Source of the DNA: Spirogloea muscicola
Taxonomy: Eukaryota; Streptophyta; Zygnematophyceae; Spirogloeales; Spirogloeaceae
Length of the DNA: 13,540 bases
Assembly: GCA_009602725.1 (NCBI GenBank)
Contig: WELB01000088.1
Location: 17,541-31,080, forward strand
Direction of reading: 5' to 3'
Shown here: positions 7,329 to 13,540 of the stretch, in pieces
Layout of the letters: every line of letters begins with the position of its first letter
How positions within the stretch are numbered: the first letter of the stretch is position 1
Program-made: the position numbers and the translations under genes
Notes under the pieces: generated by a model
What the model was told of the DNA's origin: nothing
Databases searched by the model: none
Seen by the model: the letters and a program-made list of their open reading frames with translations, nothing else

Positions 7329-8114
7329 CTGTTTAGCAAGGCAAGATGGCGACCTTCAGCAACCTGCGGACTGCGTGGCATGATGTGAGGGTTCCGGGCA
7401 GCAGACAAGGGGGGGTCCAGCTTGGCTCGAGGAGCTCTGTCAGGTTGCGGTCTTCTCGTTGAGAATGTCAAACACCATGTGCATGCTGAGGAGACGGTGT
7501 GAAGGCCGCAGATGCGTCAGCTCAGTGCGTGGGCTGACACTGGCCAACACTGCTGATTGCCACGACGACAAAGTTTGCGGGCCATCTGGTGCGACAGGCA
7601 GCCAGCAGTCGTGGTCAAGTTGCGATGGGAGAGTGTGCGTGTCGTGCATTGGGCTGTCTGAGGAGCTGGATGTGACAAGGCTAAGCGATTGGCGGCTACT
7701 GCTGGAGCCTCTCAGGCTGTGAGGTGAGCGAGTCCACCAGCCGTTCGGTTGGTGCGCTGGAGGGGCAGAGGAGCTGAGCAGAGGGCGGCAAAGCGTTGCG
7801 CCAGGCTCGAGCTCGGGCCGGGGCCGAGGCGGGAGGCGGGAGAGGAGGCGGGACAATTTTGGGAGAACTCCCTTGTGTAAGCTCATGTAGAGGTGGAGGC
7901 TGCCACTAGTACTCCTCGTCCATTCCAACGACAACATCCGGTAGATTTTGAATGTCCTCTTTGGCAGCTGCAGTTGTCGAGCCCACTGCTGGCACGCGTG
8001 ACCGCCCGCAAGTCACAAACACGAAAGTCAAGGTTGTTCACACTACATGTTGCAGCAGAAGGGCAGCTTCTATTACCAGCGAGGCGCAAATGCATTGGCT
8101 GCGTAAAACAAGGC
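7329..8114. other. Stretch without a supportable gene
   Basis: Overlapping open frames exist on both strands (for example 7440-7937 on -), but they are Ser/Pro/Leu-rich and carry no motif. The stretch contains a G-rich tract at 7815-7852 and ends at the undetermined base at 8115. Confidence 0.4.
7815..7852 (+). promoter_or_regulatory. G-rich tract, possible quadruplex or GC-box cluster
   Basis: The + strand carries GGG at 7815, GGGG at 7820 and three GGCGGG units near 7829, 7836 and 7847. There are enough G-triplets for a G-quadruplex with loops of about 4 to 9 bases. It lies roughly 300 bases upstream of the DUF1997 gene, where a GC-rich promoter could sit. The N at 8115 means the true distance is unknown. 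Confidence 0.25.
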
Positions 8115-8115
8115 N
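8115..8115. other. Undetermined base at a composition break
   Basis: This is the only N in the window. Left of it the DNA is ordinary and in-frame stops occur (TAA at 8104). Right of it the sequence is at once very GC-rich and in the coding frame of the DUF1997 gene. The missing start codon and N-terminus of that gene fit an assembly join or collapsed gap here rather than a single ambiguous read base. Confidence 0.55.
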
Positions 8116-9478
8116 GGGCCCCGGCGCCTGGCGGCGCGCGCGGTGGTGTTCCAGGCGCGCCGCGCGGTGGCCATCCCGTGCCCCGAGGGCGCGCTGCCGG
8201 TGCAGCTGTACCTGCGCGACGAGGTGGAGCGCGTCGTGCGCGTCACCTTCTCCGACCCCCGCCGTCTGGCCCGCCTCGCCCCCGACGCCTGGCGCGTCCG
8301 CCTCACCCCCGTCAAGTTCTTCTCCCTCACCGCCGTGCCCGTCTGCGACCTCAGGTCCGCCCACCCTCTGCCCCTTGCCCTCGGCCACCACGCCTGCCTC
8401 TCTCCATGCAGGCCGCCCGGAGTGACTGCAGCTCGGGCAGAGCTGACTGGCTTGCGCCTCCAGTGCTCGTCGCAAGGAAGGGTTTCTTCGGTCTCCCGAC
8501 GACGACGATGACTTGCCCTGCTACCATGCTGTCGTTACGGAGCTGCTGGTCGTAGGCTTCCGAGCCTTGTCCTGATATGCTAGCAGCCGACTGGCTGAAT
8601 ACAGCAGCTTGCTTTGTCATCAGAGCACCAAGCATTCTGGCGCTGCTGCCCCATCCTGGCAGCTCACATTCTTGTTGCCGGGTGTTGTCAATGCTGAACC
8701 TGACAGGGCATACTTTGAAAGTGGAGCTCTATGCATGACATCGCACAAGCTCTACCTCGACTTTTCTGGCTTCTCCTCCAGTATGAGGAACATGCCCTTG
8801 GATCTTAATCTTGAGGTGAGTGAGAATGCAACAGGATGATAAACCTCCACCGGATCCTGACCCTGGGTAGCTTTCAAACAGTGATGCCAGGGATAAAAGC
8901 ATCCCAGCAGCTGGCATCGAAAGTGGATGCTTTAATAGCGCAGGACCTGCAGTGGCCACGGGCCTGTTCTCAGCAGCAAAGCTTCTGAAGCATACGCAGA
9001 GCTGCTGTGATGCATCAAGGGGCGACTAGCAAGGACCCAAACCAGGGAGTTGCCACGTCACAGCTGCTCGCTGGAGGGGTTGTCAGCTTGAGCTTGCGCG
9101 TCAAGCTCCCGTTTCCACTCTGCCTTATGTCAGACCGCGCTATCAGCCTGGTTGGCAACCGCATAGTTGGTGGCATCCTGACACGCATGCAGGTCAGCTC
9201 TGTCTAACTTGCTGGGCAACCTTTGCTGACGGTGCCGATAACAAGCTTGCTACCCCTACGATAAGGATGCTGTTAGACAGGGCGACCCATTACAGCGAGT
9301 GAAAAAGTGGCCTTGAATGCTTGTGCAGGACAAGTTGCTGCGAGGCCTGGTAAAGGACTACAATGTTTGGCAGGAGATCAAGGAGCAGCAGCAGGCAGCC
9401 GCGGAGAAAGAGCTGTTGACTTCTCAAGAGCTCTGCGTACAGGACAAGGTAGCTGCCCGTCTTGCTCCATCTTCTTGA
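8116..9478 (+). CDS. DUF1997 family protein, four exons, 5' end missing
   Basis: DUF1997 proteins are small proteins of unknown function in cyanobacteria and plastid-bearing eukaryotes. Exons are 8116-8354, 8707-8815, 9064-9192 and 9329-9478, and phases agree at every GT-AG junction (introns 352, 248 and 136 nt). Exon 1 gives RAVVFQARRAVAIPCPEG, LRDEVERVVRVTFSDPRRL and VRLTPVKFFSLTAVPVCDL, the family's N-terminal strand and helix pattern. Exon 3 gives VVSLSLRVKLPFPLCL and ISLVGNRIVGGILTRMQ. Exon 4 gives KLLRGLVKDYNVWQEIKEQQ. The order and length (about 200 residues) fit a nearly complete domain. No ATG exists between the in-frame TAA at 8104 and the domain, so the start and any transit peptide are lost at the N. 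The last exon may end at TGA 9476-9478 or splice onward at 9449 (AAG before GTAGCT). Confidence 0.87.
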
Positions 9479-9501
9479 CCAAAGCCACTTGATTCGCTTC
9501 T

Positions 9502-9506
9502 TGTAA
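9502..9506 (+). terminator. TGTAA, possible poly(A) signal of the DUF1997 gene
   Basis: TGTAA lies 24 bases after the TGA at 9476-9478. It is the usual polyadenylation signal of chlorophyte nuclear genes. It is a 5-base motif and can occur by chance, but the position suits a gene end here and argues against a fusion with the transporter downstream. Confidence 0.35.
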
Positions 9507-9624
9507 GAGGTTCATATTAGATGGGCTTGGCAACCATTCTGTTCCTGCTCAGACTGACTTCTTGACCTCCATCAGAGTGCCACCTTTCCAACGTCTGTGG
9601 CTCTTTGTGAGTGCCCATGCTGGT

Positions 9625-11190
9625 ATGTTGCGTTCATTTGTGCCACTGGTCATCCGTGGTGTTCAGGTTGCCATCCCCAGTGGCTACGCACTGCGGTCAT
9701 CACTGCTGGGAGGGCTCTTGATTGGTGCCGCGGCAAGTCTTCTTCTGGCAACAACCGGAAGGACGATGGATGCTTCTAGCATATTGGCTGCCACATTTAG
9801 AAAGCGTCCTTTGCTGACACCTTAGCCTCAGTTACTGGCTGCTGATGTGAATGCCTGTTGACGAGGTAGGTGGATGTCACAGGTCGCAATCTCTGCATTC
9901 AGTGAATCGTGTCTATCACTACCCTACATATCTAGAGCGTCGATGACCATCAAGGAGATGGGAAATACTCTACATCCCCGTAAGATGACCACCATAGGTT
10001 GACTGTGTGTATACTCCACTGCACGTCACAGGCGCCCTGTTTCCTGGGGAGAATGGCGTGAGGTGGCGAGTTGCTTTCCTCTCCTCCTTAGGGATGGTTG
10101 CTGGACTAGCTGCCGCTCTCAAGCCAGCAATCTTTGGCGCACTCACACATCCTGGCCAGTCTGGCCTCCTCATGCCGTCTTCATCTGGTCTACTTGTCGG
10201 TTTTGGTAGTCAGGTGCTTCGCCTGTCCATGTGTCGTCTGACTTCACAAGCACTCTCAAGCATTGTCCAGGCTAGATATGACTCTTGAATCTCTAGTATC
10301 TTGAAAGCGCTTAAGCTTGCAATACCTGGATATCTGAAACACACTAAAGACCGAAGGAGGCTTGGGTCCCTCTTAAGCTTCTCGAATTGCCTTCTGGCTT
10401 CGCATAGATGGGTTCCGGCTGCACCAGTGGCCATGGAGTTCGCGGCCTTTCCATACTTTCAAGGAGGTCCCTTGCAGCCGTCATCACTTCCATGACCGCA
10501 GGCGCACTTGCCACCATTGCTTCAGCATCCTTCAGCACTGCTGCACCTCTTGTGCCCCTTCCAACTTTCCAGGCACCCTCCTACTTTCCAAAGTTGTTTT
10601 TGGGAGGTACGTCTTTGCTCATGTCTCAGTATATATTGAGATAGCTAGACTGTGGTGACTGCTGGCCACTCGATGAAGTGGGTGTGTCATTTGCAGTAAT
10701 GCACCTAATCTGTAACATCTCATGGACTGCTATTTATCACAGAGCAAGATTGTGACACTTGCTTGTGTTGGTCTGGTGCTGGAATGTGCAGCTTGTATGG
10801 CGGTCAATCTGTTGACGTTGTTTGGCTCCATATTGCAGGACACCAGTCAGGTGAGATAAATCGTGCACATGGTCTTGCAAGGTATCTGGATAAATCAAAA
10901 ATTGTAGACAGTCCTCAGATATACTGCTGTCGGCTCAGACAATACTGCATACTAAGGTGTTCAGTGGCTTTGCGTGCAGTTAAGTGATGTGGACAACTTT
11001 AGTGCAGCCCATCTAGAGCAGCGTACGCTGCAGATGCTCATGTTGTTCATGACAAGCTTTCAGAGCCTGCCGTGCGACTAGATTGACATTGGGCTGCTGG
11101 GCATGCGCAGCATGAACGCTCGTGGAGGCGAGATACTGCAGCCTCTGTGTCTGGACTCTTGTTTGGCTTTGGTATGTGTCTGAGCGGGAT
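9625..11190 (+). CDS. YeeE/YedE-type sulfur-compound transporter, partial
   Basis: This is an integral membrane protein of the YeeE/YedE (Sulf_transp) family, whose bacterial member TsuA imports thiosulfate. Exon 1 (ATG at 9625, to about 9805) gives SLLGGLLIGAAASLLLATTG. Exon 2 (10032-10213) gives WRVAFLSSLGMVAGLAAALK and ends SSGLLVGFGSQ. Exon 3 (10408 to about 10606-10610) gives the signature GSGCTSGHGVRGLSILSRRS, whose Cys is conserved, and a further helix. Exon 4 (about 10745-10850) gives a hydrophobic segment, ACVGLVLECAACMAVNLL. Exon 5 (11111-11190) gives SGLLFGFGMCLSGM, the opening of the second internal repeat. Exons 4 and 5 join in phase 0. The donor of exon 1 (GTCCTT) is weak but phase-consistent. 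The donor of exon 3 is uncertain: GTACGT at 10607 has the better sequence, GTCTTT at 10611 fits the phase. The rest of the second repeat is unresolved, and the substrate in this organism is unknown. Confidence 0.85.
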
Positions 11191-12200
11191 GTGAGTTGCG
11201 GTTCCATCTGAGGATGCGATGCTATGCACTTTGACTGCTCATCACAACAAGCGCCTTCAAACTCAATTTCCTCGTCCCCTCAGTCCGATGTATTTGCGAG
11301 CTTGGTCTTGTGATGCTGCTTGCCTGTTGGAGACACACTTCCTAGAGGCTTGCCACTTTTGAGGTGTCAGCATTGAGCATGTGGGTGCCGCTTACTCTTA
11401 CTCCTATGTTGCTAGGTTGGACGACAGCAGTTTGTGTATGGGTCGTGTGGCCTGTGTCACTTGAACGCTAGCTCGCTGTGGCACTGGCCATGAGTAGGCT
11501 GGAGCCATCAGTCGATAGACGTGGTTCCTATTGGAATCCACAACCTGACAGCCGGATTCAGACTCTGGAGTCGGCTAAATTTTCAGTGGAGCCTTGTACA
11601 TATGATGACCTCTGTGGTTTGGAATGCATTTGCGGTTGGGCTTCTACTGATGGCCCATGTTACAGCTTTGTCAGAAATTTTGTTCTATTACTGAACAAAG
11701 GCCACATACTAATGAATTGTTCTGTGGCATGCGCGCAACTTTCCTGTGTGCTGAGTCAGCAATTTCCTCCATTGTCAAGCCCCTGCGTGTGGCTCAGTAT
11801 GCATTCACTGTGCCTTCGGCTTATACTGATGTCAGTTCTCCAGCCTACCCGAGCGTATGCTTCTATTACTGCGCTTCCTCGATACTATAGGGGCAGGAAA
11901 GAGATCGTGTATTAGAAAGAAATGTAGGCCAAATGGCCAGGTACAAATGGCCAGGCAGGGTGGCATGGTGGGATGCTTTTCCATCCGCATATGTGCATAT
12001 GCAGCCCAAATTCCCATGATTAGGAGTGTCAGACGAGGAGAGCCAAGGCTGGTGCACAATTGAAGCTTGAAGACGCTTGGCAGGATGGCATGTCAATCAA
12101 GGAAGCAATGATACTGGGCCCACTGCGAAGATTCAGTTATATGCAGCCCTTTCCGACCTACTATGTCCTCCATCCATGGCACTATATGTACATTGTACTC
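11191..12200. other. Stretch between converging genes, last transporter exons unresolved
   Basis: The transporter's second half should lie here because exon 5 ends in a strong GTGAGT donor at phase 2. The best candidate is 11587-11694, after a TTTTCAG acceptor. It encodes WSLVHMM and a hydrophobic helix, VVWNAFAVGLLLMAHVTAL, and stops at TGA 11692-11694, but its phase does not join exon 5 directly, so at least one exon would be missing between them. No copy of the family's usual late GWG-CPGP signature was seen. The remainder, about 11700-12200, shows only short frames and probably includes the 3' ends of both genes. Confidence 0.4.
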
Positions 12201-13540
12201 TTAGAAATCAGCTGTTGGCACTCCTCTCGTAGTGCCAACAAGCCGGTGATAAAGTGGACTGCTCTGTGGAATGAGAGGCTCGAAGAGGTCATTGCGGGTG
12301 ACGATGCCTACAACTGCTCCGTGTTTGTCAACGACTGGGAGCCTGTGGACCTGCAAAATCGGCCACAGCTTTACGAACAATGTGCCTGGCGACTCTTACC
12401 TCTTGTAAGAGCTTTGTCACAGATGTCTCTGCAAGCGACTGCAAGCTTAGCTCAGCAATTACCTCACCTTGTGCTTCAGCATGAGGCCTGCAGCGTAAGC
12501 CACTGGTGCATGATCCAGGATCACAAAGGCAGGAGCCGTCATGATTTCGCTGATGGATGAAGCACGGTGTGCGATGCAATGTCAGCACACACCCCAGCGT
12601 GCAGAGATGAAGGTGGTCGTGACGACAATTTGTGCAATCTAGGAACCAGGAAGAGCATGACCCAACGTGATTGCCCAGGGCCAGACCCCATGCCAAAGTA
12701 GTGAGCTGGCAGCTCAATACCCCGCCACAGACAAGGCACGAAGACGACTCTGGTGTCAGAACAAGCTGCAACTGCTGGATTTGTGCCAATGTTGCTGCTG
12801 TCAAATTACCTGACCTTCGTCTTTGCAATCCCATTGAAGCCACCCTTACCCCGTGCATACTTGTGGATATCCTGCATGATGCAGAGCATCTGATTGAGGT
12901 CGACTGAACTAGCCTCGCAACACACGTGTGCTTGCCTTGAAAGGTAAGGTGAATGAGTAGTACGGCACAGCATTACCGACTCAAAGCAGAGGACGCTGCT
13001 GCCTCACGATGTTGGATACGATGCCAACGCAGTGGCCATCGTCGTCGCAGACGGGAAGCCCTGTGAAGTGTTCAAAGTGCTCAAAAAGCGAGTCCAGCGT
13101 CGCTTCTGGGCTCGTGGTCACTACCTGCGCATGCAGGCGACTGAAGGACTGGCTGTGAGGTACAGGCTGACCCTGGAGTGGCTTTGCTGCGGAGCCAGAG
13201 ACTGACTGCTGCCGCAGCGCAGAGGGTGCCAGCTTCTGGTAGCGGCGGCTCCGAGAGGAGCAGCGCCTGCAGTGCCGCCTCCTGCTCGCCAAGCGTGCAG
13301 GATGTCTGGTGTTCGCGCAGGGTCAGCCCGACCAAGGTCCGGGAGGCCTCACCATGGAAGTCATGACGCCGGACACGCGGCCGTAAGGCTCCTCCATGAG
13401 CGTCTCGGAGCGGTCCACCGCGCGGCGGTCCTCCGACAGGGCGGCGTGAACGTCGCCCAGAGCGCCGCGGCATAGGCGCGGCGGCGTGCGGCGCGCGGGC
13501 CGGGCAGTCGGCCAGCAGGGCACCGGCGCGGCGGCAGCAG
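12201..13540 (-). CDS. Tandem CBS-domain protein, five exons, 5' edge truncated
   Basis: A pair of CBS motifs (Bateman module), which usually bind adenosine-type nucleotides and act as an energy sensor. Exons on the - strand are 13540-13353, 13124-13008, 12871-12810, 12549-12468 and 12350-12201. All four GT-AG junctions keep the frame (introns 228, 136, 260 and 117 nt). The first motif runs RVSGVMTSM, VVTTSPEATLDSLFEHF, then TGLPVCDDDGHCVGIVSNI. The linker DIHKYARGKGGFNG leads into the second, VSEIMTAPAFVILDH, AAGLMLKHK, then VHRLPVVDKHGAVVGIVTRN, closed by about 26 residues and TAA at 12201-12203. The first visible exon is Ala/Arg-rich and GC-rich and may carry a transit peptide, as in plant CBSX proteins that act on plastid thioredoxins. 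Its ATG is outside the window. With no other domain visible it is a stand-alone CBS pair; its partner is unknown. Confidence 0.93.
12213..12240. other. Perfect 10-bp hairpin in the last CBS exon
   Basis: TGTTGGCACT (12213-12222) and AGTGCCAACA (12231-12240) pair perfectly around an 8-base loop. It lies within the last codons of the CBS gene, just before its TAA, in the part after the domain where sequence constraint is low. It may form a structure at the transcript end or be the footprint of a small palindromic insertion. Confidence 0.7.

Noticed and set aside
8038-8475. 145-codon minus-strand frame across the N
   Set aside because: It is the antisense of DUF1997 exon 1 and crosses the undetermined base.
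11478-11915. 145-codon plus frame containing CGWASTDGPCYSFV, vaguely like the GWG-CPGP signature of YeeE/YedE
   Set aside because: The spacing and flanking residues do not match the family, and the frame lacks membrane helices around it.
12354-12444. Minus-strand peptide SLAETSVTKLLQE, bounded by CAG and GTAAGA, as an extra CBS exon
   Set aside because: Including it would break the direct join of MLKHK to VHRLPVVD, which matches the CBS motif exactly and keeps the phase.
12060-12560. 166-codon plus-strand frame
   Set aside because: It is antisense to the last two exons of the CBS gene, which have clear family motifs and consistent splice phases.
1-13540. Prokaryotic or phage defence system, CRISPR array, tRNA or rRNA
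   Set aside because: The confident genes have spliceosomal introns, no regularly spaced short repeats are present, and no tRNA T-loop consensus was seen.

Overview
The window looks like nuclear DNA of an intron-rich photosynthetic eukaryote, most likely a green alga. Three genes can be assembled only by joining GT-AG exons, with introns of about 115-350 nt. One belongs to DUF1997, a family of cyanobacteria and plastid-bearing eukaryotes. The 5' coding ends are very GC-rich compared with the rest, and a TGTAA motif, the usual chlorophyte poly(A) signal, lies just after one stop codon. The species cannot be named from the sequence.

Region 1-4450 is retrotransposon territory. A decayed REL-type non-LTR element (reverse transcriptase plus C-terminal restriction-like endonuclease) runs on the + strand from about 1983 to 4450, broken by at least six frameshifts and with substituted catalytic motifs. 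To its left is an inverted, internally deleted relative (about 1108-1534, - strand). It keeps the 5' arm and the extreme C-terminus and has lost everything between. The arms of the two copies form a roughly 200-bp inverted repeat. More fragments lie further left: an end-like piece at 662-741, arm-like pieces at 1-75 and 831-880, and 60-bp direct repeats with a strong hairpin.

Region 4451-8115 has no confidently identified gene. It holds a GC-rich stretch followed by a possible exon (4720-4857), an imperfect tandem repeat of about 180 bp, inverted repeats, a possible minus-strand exon (5380-5644), a hydrophilic minus-strand ORF (7089-7328) and a G-rich tract. A single N at 8115 sits at an abrupt rise in GC and probably marks an assembly join.

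Region 8116-13540 holds three recognisable genes. On the + strand are a four-exon DUF1997 gene (8116-9478, 5' end missing at the N) and a multi-exon YeeE/YedE-type sulfur-compound transporter (from 9625 to at least 11190, last exons unresolved). They are so close that a spliced fusion is possible. Converging on them from the right, on the - strand, is a five-exon protein with paired CBS domains (12201 to the window edge), whose exon phases all agree. No tRNA, rRNA or CRISPR was seen.
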